Origin: Providencia alcalifaciens
GTDB taxonomy: Bacteria; Pseudomonadota; Gammaproteobacteria; Enterobacterales; Enterobacteriaceae
Assembly: GCA_025961275.1 (NCBI GenBank)
Contig: JAOQNJ010000001.1
Location: 1,943,353-2,007,352, forward strand
Direction: 5' to 3'
Length of the DNA stretch: 64,000 nt
Below the pieces are notes generated by a model. It was not told the DNA's origin. It saw only the letters and a program-made list of their open reading frames with translations, and ran no database searches. This document shows, one piece after another, positions 41,181 to 50,204 of the stretch; positions within the stretch are counted from its first letter, which is position 1, and the number at the start of each line of letters is the position of its first letter. The translations under genes and the position numbers were made by a program.

Positions 41181-41304
41181 CTCTAGATAATTCAATTTGT
41201 ATGTAGGCAAGTAACAGAAAATAGGCGGGAGCATAGATAAACGCTGTGACTCGACTAACTGAGAGTCGTCAACAACCGTGCAACTTGAAATATGACGAGT
41301 AGAG
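41181..41304. repeat. Dispersed palindromic repeat, copy upstream of btuF
   Basis: About 124 bp between the mtnN terminator and the btuF start. Arms: GATAATTCAATTTGTATG on the left and CGTGCAACTTGAAATATGA on the right; central GGGAGCATAGATAAACGCTG. The btuF ATG lies 18 bases after it, so the btuF promoter is upstream of or inside the repeat. Confidence 0.75.
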
Positions 41305-41321
41305 TTTGGAAATGAGTCAAC

Positions 41322-42146
41322 ATGAAATGGATCCGAAATAGTCTTCGAGTAGCACTCTCCTTACTGATTTTATGCTTATTAAATGCTCATGCCATTGCAG
41401 AAACAAAGCATCGTGTCATCAGTCTATCCCCAGCGAATACTGAGTTAGCTTATGCCGCAGGGCTAGGTGATAGTTTAATTGCCGCCAGTGCTTTTTCGGA
41501 TTATCCCCCCCAAGCCAAACAATTAGAACACGTTTCTGATTGGCAAGGACTCAATGTCGAACGAATTATTGCGCTTAAACCTGATTTAATTCTCGCCTGG
41601 CGTGGTGGCAACCCACAGCGACCACTCGACCAACTAGCAGCTCTAGGTTTTTCAATCATTTATTTAGATCTTAATAATATTGAATCTGTCATTTCAGCGG
41701 TGGAAACACTTGGTCAATATAGCCCAAAGCCTGAGATTGCAAAACAATCCGTTGCAATAATGAACGAGCAGTTAAGTGAATTAAAACAACAATATACCTC
41801 CATAAATACACCAAGAAAGCGTGTATTTATTCAGTTAGGTACACAGCCCTTATTCAGCACTGGAAATAATACAATTCAAAATGACATCGTTTCACTGTGC
41901 GGTGGGGAAAATATATTTGAAAATAGCCCGGTACAATGGCCACAAGTGAGCCGTGAACAGGTATTAACAAGAAAGCCAGAAGTGATTGTCATGACTGGAG
42001 AGCACGCTCAAGAAAAAGCGGTACAACAATTTTGGCAGACACAATTACCAATACCAATTATTCGCTTAAATGAAGATTGGTTTCATCGAGCAGGACCTCG
42101 AGTGTTACTCGCCGCTCAAAAATTATGTAAGCAGTTATATCCGTAA
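41322..42146 (+). CDS. btuF: Vitamin B12 periplasmic binding protein BtuF
   Basis: Binds cobalamin in the periplasm and delivers it to BtuCD. The 274-residue precursor (E. coli 266) has a signal peptide cleaved about residue 26 (AHAIAE) and the type III binding-protein fold: [37 protein letters not shown] and the C-terminal domain [20 protein letters not shown]. The last two residues YP and the stop TAA fall inside the end of a dispersed repeat. E. coli yadS, between btuF and erpA, is absent. Confidence 0.94.
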   Translation: MKWIRNSLRVALSLLILCLLNAHAIAETKHRVISLSPANTELAYAAGLGDSLIAASAFSDYPPQAKQLEHVSDWQGLNVERIIALKPDLILAWRGGNPQRPLDQLAALGFSIIYLDLNNIESVISAVETLGQYSPKPEIAKQSVAIMNEQLSELKQQYTSINTPRKRVFIQLGTQPLFSTGNNTIQNDIVSLCGGENIFENSPVQWPQVSREQVLTRKPEVIVMTGEHAQEKAVQQFWQTQLPIPIIRLNEDWFHRAGPRVLLAAQKLCKQLYP

Positions 42147-42244
42147 TCTTTCAAGTTACGAGTTAACGTCACTCTGTAACTCGATTATATATGCTTGCCG
42201 AAATAGTTTGTCGCCTACAAGCAACACGAATTATTTTGGGTATA
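42137..42244. repeat. Dispersed palindromic repeat overlapping the btuF 3' end
   Basis: About 108 bp running from TATCCGTAATCTTTCAAGTT to CGAATTATTTTGGGTATA. The left end is read as the codons TAT CCG TAA of btuF. The rest lies between btuF and the convergent erpA. Confidence 0.75.
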
Positions 42245-42303
42245 AATTCAGAAGAGAAATTGAGATTAGCGAGAGGGGGAAAATCCCCTCCCCACAAAAA
42301 AAC

Positions 42304-42648
42304 TTAAACGCTGAATGAAGAACCACATCCACAGGTCGTTTTTGCATTTGGGTTAGTCACAATAAAACGTGAACCTTCTAACCCTTCAGTATAGTCAACA
42401 CTCCCGCCAACCAAGTATTGCAAACTCATTGGATCAACAACCAAGGCAACACCTTGTTTTTCAATGGTCATATCGCCATCATTGATTTGGTCATCGAAAG
42501 TAAAACCATACTGGAAACCACTACAACCGCCGCCTGTAATATAAACACGTAGACGCAGGTTTGGGTTCTCTTCATCAGAAACTAAGTCTTTTACTTTAAT
42601 TGCTGCCGCATCAGTAAACTTCAATGGCAGAGCTGCATCATCACTCAT
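42304..42648 (-). CDS. erpA: Iron-sulfur cluster insertion protein ErpA
   Basis: A-type carrier that delivers Fe-S clusters to apoproteins, notably those of isoprenoid synthesis. The 114-residue protein (E. coli 114) has the three conserved cluster Cys: one in [12 protein letters not shown] and two in the C-terminal CGCGSSF. It converges with btuF and diverges from hemL. Confidence 0.97.
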   Translation of the reverse strand: MSDDAALPLKFTDAAAIKVKDLVSDEENPNLRLRVYITGGGCSGFQYGFTFDDQINDGDMTIEKQGVALVVDPMSLQYLVGGSVDYTEGLEGSRFIVTNPNAKTTCGCGSSFSV

Positions 42649-42828
42649 TTTTTACTCCAGACCGGCATACCGGTAATTCAGCGTAGGCAAGAAGCCTACT
42701 CAGATCAATTACTCTAATTATCCGCTAGCTTATTCATTCATTCAAGTGTTGTTACATAATTCGGCACATTGTGCATCTTTCATCCGGTTTAATGACATTT
42801 GGTTTAATTGGTTCAGTGCTTTAGAATA

Positions 42829-42903
42829 TGTACCTAAAATAATTCAAGATGCATCTTGCTGAACGTAGTCAACTGGCAACTTGAAGCATGACAACCCTAT
42901 ACT
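42829..42903. repeat. Dispersed palindromic repeat, short copy upstream of hemL
   Basis: About 75 bp with ends TACCTAAAATAATTCAAGAT and GCAACTTGAAGCATGACAAC, then CCTATA. The central hairpin is shortened. It sits 44 bases before the hemL start. Confidence 0.7.
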
Positions 42904-42946
42904 CTCAATAGTTTAAGATACATTTAGCCTCTTTCAGGAGCTTTGC

Positions 42947-44236
42947 ATGAGCCACTCTTTAGACCTATATAATGAAGCACAACAGCTAATCCCCGGCGGT
43001 GTCAACTCGCCAGTTCGCGCCTTTAACGGTGTTGGCGGTACCCCATTATTTATCGAACGTGCTGATGGTGCTTATATTTTTGATGTTGATGGTAAAGCTT
43101 ATGTTGACTATGTAGGCTCATGGGGGCCAATGGTTCTCGGCCATAATCACCCCGCGATCCGCGACGCCGTGATTAAAGTAGTTAACAAAGGTTTGAGCTT
43201 TGGTGCGCCTACCGCAGCTGAAGTTGAAATGGCGAAACTTGTTTGTGAACTAGTCCCGTCCATTGACATGATCCGTATGGTTAACTCAGGCACCGAAGCC
43301 ACAATGAGCGCAATCCGGCTTGCTCGTGGTTACACTGGCCGTGACAAAATTATCAAATTCGAAGGTTGCTATCATGGGCACGCAGACTGCTTATTAGTCA
43401 AAGCAGGCTCAGGTGCATTAACGATGGGTGAACCTAACTCTCCGGGCGTACCTGAGGACTTTGTTAAACACACACTCACTTGTACCTATAATGATCTCGC
43501 TTCTGTTCGTCAAGCCTTTGAAAATTATCCGCAAGAAATTGCCTGTATTATTGTCGAGCCAGTCGCAGGAAACATGAACTGCGTACCGCCAACAGCAGAA
43601 TTTTTACCGGGCCTACGTGCACTCTGCGATGAGTTCAATGCTTTATTGATCATTGATGAAGTGATGACTGGTTTTCGCGTAGCATTAGGCGGAGCTCAAG
43701 ACTACTACGATGTGCAACCTGACCTAACTTGCTTAGGTAAAATCATCGGTGGCGGTATGCCAGTTGGTGCTTTTGGTGGTCGTTATGAAGTGATGGAAAA
43801 ATTGGCACCACTAGGACCCGTTTATCAAGCAGGTACCTTATCCGGTAATCCTGTTGCCATGGCTGCTGGCCTTGCGTGCTTGAATGAAGTATCACAACCT
43901 GGCGTTCATTCCCGACTGACTGAATTGACCGAAAAACTTGCTAGAGGCTTAGAACGCGTATCGAAAGCACAAGGCATACCAATGGTGATCAACCGTGTTG
44001 GTGGAATGTTTGGTCTATTCTTTACCGATGCGAAAAGCGTCACTTGCTACCAAGATGTGATGAAATGCGACGTTGAGCGCTTTAAACAATTCTTCCATCT
44101 GATGTTAGAACAAGGTATCTATTTAGCACCATCGGCATTCGAAGCGGGCTTTATGTCTATCGCTCACAGCGATGAAGATATCGCAAAAACGATTGAAGCA
44201 GCAGAAATTGCATTCACGAAGATGAAAACGGCATAA
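42947..44236 (+). CDS. hemL: Glutamate-1-semialdehyde 2,1-aminomutase
   Basis: PLP enzyme converting glutamate-1-semialdehyde to 5-aminolevulinate in the C5 pathway of haem synthesis. The 429-residue protein (E. coli 426) has [20 protein letters not shown], the PLP-binding [12 protein letters not shown] and the Schiff-base Lys in [17 protein letters not shown] at about residue 265. A GGAG ribosome site precedes the ATG. It complements hemH elsewhere in the window. In E. coli clcA lies between hemL and erpA; here erpA is the direct neighbour. Confidence 0.98.
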   Translation: MSHSLDLYNEAQQLIPGGVNSPVRAFNGVGGTPLFIERADGAYIFDVDGKAYVDYVGSWGPMVLGHNHPAIRDAVIKVVNKGLSFGAPTAAEVEMAKLVCELVPSIDMIRMVNSGTEATMSAIRLARGYTGRDKIIKFEGCYHGHADCLLVKAGSGALTMGEPNSPGVPEDFVKHTLTCTYNDLASVRQAFENYPQEIACIIVEPVAGNMNCVPPTAEFLPGLRALCDEFNALLIIDEVMTGFRVALGGAQDYYDVQPDLTCLGKIIGGGMPVGAFGGRYEVMEKLAPLGPVYQAGTLSGNPVAMAAGLACLNEVSQPGVHSRLTELTEKLARGLERVSKAQGIPMVINRVGGMFGLFFTDAKSVTCYQDVMKCDVERFKQFFHLMLEQGIYLAPSAFEAGFMSIAHSDEDIAKTIEAAEIAFTKMKTA

Positions 44237-44295
44237 TTCTCAACGAGGCCAAGCAACAACTATCCCCAATTCTCTGCTATGAGCCGTTTTGGGTT

Positions 44296-44336
44296 ATATC
44301 GGGCTAACTCTATAACGTTAGTCCGATATTTAATTT
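44296..44336 (+). terminator. Probable terminator of hemL
   Basis: ATATCGGGCTAAC (44296-44308) pairs with GTTAGTCCGATAT (44317-44329) with one mismatch, followed by TTAATTT. The T run is broken, so it is a moderate candidate. Confidence 0.65.
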
Positions 44337-45401
44337 ACCGTGAAGCAACTTAACTTCAACAATTAAACGAGCAAAAGCACAAATCTTCATTCGTAATTCG
44401 TATTAAATGCCTTAAGCTGCCTTTCAGCAGAATAAGATTTTAACCTCCGGATGAAAAAGTGATAGATAACATTTTTATTAAATTTAGGGGAAATAAAAAT
44501 AAGTGTAGTTATCTATTCATTCATAGCTCGATATATTCTTTTGTATTTATGCAAAATAATCGATATATAAAGCCCAAGAAAACTAAGTGTTCAATTTTAT
44601 TTTTAACCATAAATTATACTTTTAAAATTAAACACAATAATTAACAGTAATATTGATTGTCACTTGGCATTTTAGATAATTAATTTATTTAATAAGTTTA
44701 GGCATTTTTATATAAAATAATTTTCATTAAAACACTATAAATAAACGACAAATAGTCCATTACTCATCAATGAATTTATTGTTAATTCATGGCATCAAAA
44801 AAATAGGCACAATGGATAGGGATATTATTGTAATTCAGATGTGAATACATTATTTCTTCACGAGTTCAATCTTAATAAAACAATCATGATTATTATAACT
44901 AATAACGCTAAATAGTATTAATAAAATGAGTACATTACAATCCAGGCTATTAATTTCACACTAAATAATCATATTTCATTGATACTTAGTTAAATCAACC
45001 ATTGAAGCTACTCAATTAGACTCTATTCCCCTACCAACAATTCTTTACTGCTCACTCAAGATTCTAGAGTGATTTATTTTTATAAAAATAAAACATTAAA
45101 TATAAAAAATAAGCTTGTAATTAAATTCACACATTAGTATCTCATCATAATTTAAATAACACATTAATAACATTTAAATTAATTTATACCTAACTATAAT
45201 GCAATCCCAAGAAAATTAATTAAAACTGTATTAGCAGATGAAATTGACAAATTTTCATTTAAATTTAAATATTGCAATAAAAGGAATTAAATATTTACGA
45301 ATGAGAATTTCAAGTAAATAAAGTTAGTCTTCATAAAGAAATTCAATTGCGTATTATCACTATTTTGAATTATTACATTATAATACAGAGGGAGTTTATT
45401 T
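44337..45401. other. Very AT-rich non-coding region upstream of the GDSL phospholipase gene
   Basis: More than 1 kb with no convincing gene. A 61-codon frame at 44459-44644 is poor in coding features. A TATAAT box lies at 45378-45383, and AGAGGGAG just before the ATG at 45402 gives a ribosome site. The composition, clearly lower in GC than the neighbouring genes, is typical of horizontally acquired DNA bound by H-NS. Confidence 0.55.
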
Positions 45402-46703
45402 TTGATGAAAAAAAATATTTTTTGCACTATTTTACTTTCATATATCATGTTTCATTGTTTACCCGCATCTTCTCAAAACCAAGCTATTAACTGGACAACG
45501 ATTGAACCACCTCAATTTTTACCAAATCCTCAACCGAGTCGCAGTATTGGTTCAAAGACATATACTTACCTAAAATGCGTGTACAAAAAATCAATTGATG
45601 ATAACACACAGGCTGACTCTTCATGGGAATGGGGTAGAAACCCTTCATTCCCCCAGGAATACGCTAAGATTTATGGCCATTGGTATAATGGGGAGATTCT
45701 CACTAACATGTTTTACACCAAGACGGCTTACCAAGAATTAAAAGATATTTGTCAGTCAACTCTCAGACAAAAAAATATAACATCGAATATCGTCCTTCCT
45801 TATGCATCAGACTACAGCTTATCTTATTACTATACTTTTTGGAGCGAAGGAAAGATTATCCCGAAACAATCAATTGGGCATGCTCAGTTGGATAGAATGG
45901 TGATTTTCGGAGATAGCTTATCAGATATTATTAATGTTTATAATGTCTCTCGAGGAACTGTACCTAATTATAATTCTTGGTTTTTAGGTCATTTTTCAAA
46001 CGGTAAACTTTGGCGCGAATACCTGACCGATACATTTGACTTACCTGCTTATGTTTGGGCAACAGGGAACGCAGAAAGCGGAGAAAAGGGCATCTATCCA
46101 GGTCTATCGTCACAATTAGAATCATTCATTAAGTATTCAAATAAATCACATGATTATGATATTTCACAGACACTCTTTATAGCATCATTTGGGGGTAATG
46201 ATCTTATTTCTGGTGGAAAGACAGCAAAGGATATTCTTGATAATTATAAGAAGCAATTACCTATATTAGCTGACGCCGGGGCAAAAAAAATTGTGATAAT
46301 GAATTTACCTGATTTCTCGATTATCCCTATGACCAAAAACTGGAATCCAAGAAAAAAGGAAAATATGAGAAAAAATATTGATTTACTTAATGAAGAACTG
46401 CCTATTTTGATAAGTGAATTGAGAACAAAATATCCAGATATCCATTGGATTGAGATTGATCTTCATTCTGCATTCGCTTCAATATTAACAGACCCCGAAT
46501 TTGTAAATACTACAGATGCTTGCTTAGATATGGGCAATAGTGACCTTTCATTTTTGAAAGCACACAATGTTAAAATAGATTGTAAAAAGGCTAATGGTAA
46601 ATTTATATTTTGGGATACTTTACATCCAACTACACTAGCATATCAAAAAATAGCTAAAATCATCCAAGCCAGCTTGCTAAAAAGCCTTGCTAACGACTCT
46701 TAG
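45402..46703 (+). CDS. Secreted GDSL phospholipase, thermolabile-haemolysin (TLH/LDH) type
   Basis: A 433-residue exported lipolytic enzyme. A signal peptide (about residues 1-24) is followed by a variable N-terminal domain with the YTYLKCVYK segment and then the SGNH/GDSL catalytic domain: block I FGDSLSD with nucleophile Ser172, NSWFLGHFSNGKLWREYL, block III FGGND (Asn266), and block V DTLHPT with Asp405 and His408. The order and spacing, including ACLDMGNSDLSF and FIFWDTLHPT, follow the Vibrio lecithin-dependent haemolysin. Block I reads GDSLSDIIN where GDSLSDTGN is usual, and block II reads ATGNAES in place of AVGGAAG. The gene is AT-rich, alone, and lies where E. coli has fhuACDB. Likely target: host or environmental phospholipids. 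Confidence 0.87.
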   Translation: MMKKNIFCTILLSYIMFHCLPASSQNQAINWTTIEPPQFLPNPQPSRSIGSKTYTYLKCVYKKSIDDNTQADSSWEWGRNPSFPQEYAKIYGHWYNGEILTNMFYTKTAYQELKDICQSTLRQKNITSNIVLPYASDYSLSYYYTFWSEGKIIPKQSIGHAQLDRMVIFGDSLSDIINVYNVSRGTVPNYNSWFLGHFSNGKLWREYLTDTFDLPAYVWATGNAESGEKGIYPGLSSQLESFIKYSNKSHDYDISQTLFIASFGGNDLISGGKTAKDILDNYKKQLPILADAGAKKIVIMNLPDFSIIPMTKNWNPRKKENMRKNIDLLNEELPILISELRTKYPDIHWIEIDLHSAFASILTDPEFVNTTDACLDMGNSDLSFLKAHNVKIDCKKANGKFIFWDTLHPTTLAYQKIAKIIQASLLKSLANDS

Positions 46704-47006
46704 TCCTAAAAGAGCGAAGGTTCCCACTTCAATGAACTGAGCCAAAACCACATTTCGCGATTTAGAGTTACAGGATCTGCGTGGAGAACACTTTCAGTAC
46801 AGTAGCTTGGCTGTTTCTCTTATATTTTGGCATAATCAAATAAATCAAGATTTAACTTTATTGATAAGCTTTAAAACCAAACTTAACCATACAGTGCCAA
46901 ATTCATTTCACCATTTGATAGCGTAGTAATAATTATTTTGCGCTATCTATATCCGCTGACGTGAGAGCGTTTGTAAGCAATTATTGATCATTTGCTATTT
47001 CGACTC
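46704..47006. other. Intergenic region after the phospholipase gene
   Basis: About 300 bases with no intact gene. A hairpin GATAGCG/CGCTATC (46918-46946) without a T run is present. A short plus-strand frame (NHISRFRVTGSAWRTLSVQ then stop) at about 46745-46805 looks like the end of a lost gene but cannot be identified. Confidence 0.4.
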
Positions 47007-47395
47007 AAAATAATTCAACTTGTTTCTATGTGACAAATAAACGAAATCCTAGGGTCTGTTTATCTTTATTGCTGATTTTTACCGCACCAATCGGTTTAAA
47101 TAACAGCAATATACTCATGTCACGCACTTAAGGGCCTAAAAAAATATCACCAAAAACCCTAAACCGTAAATGAACAGTGCCTTTCGGGTTCGATTAAACG
47201 CGATTTTTCACTGTGTTGAGCGACTCTTGCCTAGTTCACTCGCCTTACTTCTTTTTGTCTTAACTAAAGACGTGTAATTCGAATAAAAATTGACCTTCAA
47301 AGATAAACAGCCCCTAGAACATACAAAAGTATGTGACTAGGAGCTGTTTATCAATTAAGCCAACAACGATACAGCTTAAAGTTTGACTGGTGTCA
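47007..47395. repeat. Dispersed palindromic repeat split by a MITE-like insertion
   Basis: The left half (AAATAATTCAACTTG at 47009 onward to CCTAG at 47048-47052) and the right half (CCTAG 47313-47317, AACATAC AAAA GTATGT, CTAGG, then GCCAACAACGATACAGCTTA to 47395) together form one copy of the palindromic repeat. A MITE-like element lies exactly between them. The right end is next to the mrcB stop codon. Confidence 0.75.
47053..47313 (+). mobile_element. MITE-like element, copy 2
   Basis: A 261-bp non-coding element with 15-bp terminal inverted repeats, GGTCTGTTTATCTTT at the left and GGGCTGTTTATCTTT (complement of the right end), one mismatch. It is flanked by a direct CTAG duplication (47049-47052 and 47314-47317). 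The YTAR-type 4-bp target is what IS5-family transposases duplicate; I infer a relative of that family as the mobilising transposase but see no transposase gene in the window. Confidence 0.8.
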
Positions 47396-47397
47396 GA

Positions 47398-49929
47398 TTA
47401 ATTCTTACTCCCAAACATATCCTTAACCCAATCAGGTGCATCATCCTTAGACTCAGATTCGGAATTATTATTTAAATCCCACGCTGGGCTTTGATTGGCA
47501 GACGATTGGCATAAGCCCTCTGGATTATCTGTCCAGATCGGTAATGTACGACCACCTCCAAAATCTGAGCAATTAAATTGACCATCTGGCATAACCTTCA
47601 TATCAACAATTCCTTCCGGCTGGCGGTTAATCAAAGCTAATGGAGCTTGGTTATCTAAATAACGTTGATACACTTTCAACGCACCTGTTGCCCCAGTCAA
47701 TTGAGTTGGTCCATTGTTATCACGGCCAATCCACACAATTGCCACTTCTTTACCGTCAATTCCAGCATACCAGCTGTCTATCAAGTCATTGGTAGTACCC
47801 GTTTTTCCAGCGAGATTGTATTTGCTGTATTTCGACAATAAAACACGACCCGTACCTTGTTGAACAACTTGTTGCATACCATATAACGTGAGATAAGCTG
47901 CTTGTGATGGGATAGCTCGCTCTGCCGATGGATAGCTTTGATAAATTTCACTACCATCACCATCAATAACTGAACGCAGTGCTGACAGTTTTGCTCGGTT
48001 ACCATTACCACCAATAGTTTGATAAACCTGAGCCACTTCTGCAGGCGTTAAGTTAACTGCACCTAATAACATTGCTGGCACTTTTTCCATCGCAGCCGCT
48101 GGTGCACCTAGACGAACGAAGATATTGAGAACTTGATCGAGTCCGACTTCTAACCCTAAATTAACGGTAGGAACGTTTTGCGATTTAGCTAACGCATCCA
48201 CCAGCAACATACCGCCAGTAAAATTACGGCTGTAGTTTCTTGGGCTCCACGTTTGGTTGCCAACTTTGACAGTTAGTGGTTCATCTTTTAACCATGTATT
48301 TAAACGGAAACGATCAGGCTCGTTCAATGCCGCTAAATAAACGGGCGGTTTCGCTAATGAGCCAATGCTACGACGCGCATTGAGTGCACGGTTAAAGCCG
48401 GAATATTGAGTTTGAGAACCGCCAACCATTGCTCTCACTTCACCGTTGATACGGTCAACAACGACCATCGCACCTTCAATGTCATTCAAATTACGATCTT
48501 TACGTAGTTGAGCAACACCTGTTTCAATCGCTGTTTCTGCGGCTGTTTGTGCAACTGGGTCGAGCGTAGTAAAGACTTTAGCACCAGATAAGTCTTTAAC
48601 TTTATCACCCAATTTTTCATTTAATTCCTGACGCACCATTTGCATAAAGGCTGGCTGAGAAGCAACTAATCCCTCTTTGTTTTTCACGCCTAGAGGTCGT
48701 GCACTCAACACTTGATACATTTCTTTGTCGATAACATTGCGTGTTTCGAGAATTTTCAACACGATATTACGGCGTTTGGTGGCATTTTCAGGCTTAGTCC
48801 ATGGATTATAGGTCGATGCACCTTGCACCATGCCGACTAATAATGCTTGTTGGTCGAGACTCAATTCGTTAATTGGACGTCCAAAATAGTACAAACTCGC
48901 TAATGGAAAACCACGAATTTCATCATTGCCGTTTTGCCCTAAGTAAACCTCATTGAGGTACAACTCAAGAATACGCTGTTTGCCATAATTGTTATCCAAC
49001 AAGATAGCCATAATAGCTTCATTAATTTTACGGCTTAAGGTACGCTCGTTGGTCAAAAACAGGTTTTTCACTAACTGTTGAGTTAAGGTACTTCCGCCTT
49101 GAACAGATTTACCCGCCGATACGTTAGCTACCACAGCACGGCCGATAGAGTAAAGGCTAACCCCATCATGCTCATAAAAGTTACGGTCTTCCGTTTCTAA
49201 CAAGATTTTTACTAGCGACTCAGGGAAATCGGCGAGAGGTAATACTAAACGCTGCTCATTATTCGCTGATTGCATCATCGTGATGAGCTTAGGATCTAAA
49301 CGGAAAAAGCCGAATGAGCGACCATTTTCCATATTCTCAATCTTATTTAGAACCCCGTTATCAAACTCCATACGCGCGAGTATCTGCCCTTCTTTTTGAT
49401 CAGGGAAGTTGAAAGGTCGACGTAAGATTTCAATCGTATTTCCTTTCACAGAGAATTCGCCAGAGCTGGTGATTTTGGTCACTTTCCGGTACTGCATACC
49501 TTCAAGTAGACGAACCATTTCCGCTTGGCTGTAATCCATTCCCGGCTCTAAATTGACCATTCGCCCATAGACAGCCGCAGGTAAATCCCACACTTTACCA
49601 TCTAAGCGTTCTTTAATTTGTTGATTCAAATAGAATGCATACACCCCAAGCAATACCGCAAACACGATAAATAACTTGAAGAGTAGCCAAAACCAGCGCC
49701 ATTTACTTTTTGGCTTACGATTTTTTTTACCATTTTTGTTTGATTGGCGTTTATTAGCCATTAGCTCTTCCTCTTCATCATCGAGGTCTTGCTGATTAAA
49801 ATCATCATCATCAAAGAATTCTTCATCATCATAATCATCACGACGGTCACGATGGCGTGAGCCTGACCGTTTTTTTTGAGTAGACGGTTTTTTTCGTCTA
49901 CCGATAGGTTCTAAATCTTTACCGGACAT
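47398..49929 (-). CDS. mrcB: Penicillin-binding protein 1B
   Basis: Bifunctional class A PBP that polymerises and cross-links peptidoglycan. The 843-residue protein (E. coli 844) has a cytoplasmic N-terminus with basic and acidic low-complexity stretches, one membrane helix at about 82-104, a UB2H domain, the GT51 glycosyltransferase (ETEDRNFYEHDGVS, GGSTLTQQLVKNLFLTNERT), and the transpeptidase with active-site Ser in GSLAKP, the SQN triad member and KTGTTNDLIDSWY. It lies downstream of hrpB as in E. coli; fhuACDB, which follows in E. coli, is missing here. Confidence 0.97.
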   Translation of the reverse strand: MSGKDLEPIGRRKKPSTQKKRSGSRHRDRRDDYDDEEFFDDDDFNQQDLDDEEEELMANKRQSNKNGKKNRKPKSKWRWFWLLFKLFIVFAVLLGVYAFYLNQQIKERLDGKVWDLPAAVYGRMVNLEPGMDYSQAEMVRLLEGMQYRKVTKITSSGEFSVKGNTIEILRRPFNFPDQKEGQILARMEFDNGVLNKIENMENGRSFGFFRLDPKLITMMQSANNEQRLVLPLADFPESLVKILLETEDRNFYEHDGVSLYSIGRAVVANVSAGKSVQGGSTLTQQLVKNLFLTNERTLSRKINEAIMAILLDNNYGKQRILELYLNEVYLGQNGNDEIRGFPLASLYYFGRPINELSLDQQALLVGMVQGASTYNPWTKPENATKRRNIVLKILETRNVIDKEMYQVLSARPLGVKNKEGLVASQPAFMQMVRQELNEKLGDKVKDLSGAKVFTTLDPVAQTAAETAIETGVAQLRKDRNLNDIEGAMVVVDRINGEVRAMVGGSQTQYSGFNRALNARRSIGSLAKPPVYLAALNEPDRFRLNTWLKDEPLTVKVGNQTWSPRNYSRNFTGGMLLVDALAKSQNVPTVNLGLEVGLDQVLNIFVRLGAPAAAMEKVPAMLLGAVNLTPAEVAQVYQTIGGNGNRAKLSALRSVIDGDGSEIYQSYPSAERAIPSQAAYLTLYGMQQVVQQGTGRVLLSKYSKYNLAGKTGTTNDLIDSWYAGIDGKEVAIVWIGRDNNGPTQLTGATGALKVYQRYLDNQAPLALINRQPEGIVDMKVMPDGQFNCSDFGGGRTLPIWTDNPEGLCQSSANQSPAWDLNNNSESESKDDAPDWVKDMFGSKN

Positions 49930-50204
49930 GGTCGCTCCATATCACCTAAATTCTTAATTTGATTAACCACACGCTTAGATTCTGGCTTAAAATACCAGAC
50001 ACTTCACAGAAGAAAGGTCTTAATTACATTTAATTACCTTAAAGAGCAGCGTCTGTGACTCCCATTGTTGACGGCTATTAGAACATAAAATGAGCTCATT
50101 TCGTACCTATCCACAAAATAATTCCTATTTCTTGCGAAGCCACTCGTATAATTTCTTCAATGACAAGGTTCATCACAACTTGTAGCTTAGTACGCGCACC
50201 AACA

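Noticed and set aside
42273-42290. A GAGGGG/CCCCTC hairpin between btuF and erpA as a terminator.
   Set aside because: Neither strand has a T run on the 3' side of the stem; the A run follows on the plus strand only.
44459-44644. A 61-codon ORF in the AT-rich region after hemL.
   Set aside because: Composition is what random AT-rich DNA gives (Ile, Lys, Asn, Phe), with no ribosome site, no recognisable motif and no conserved context.
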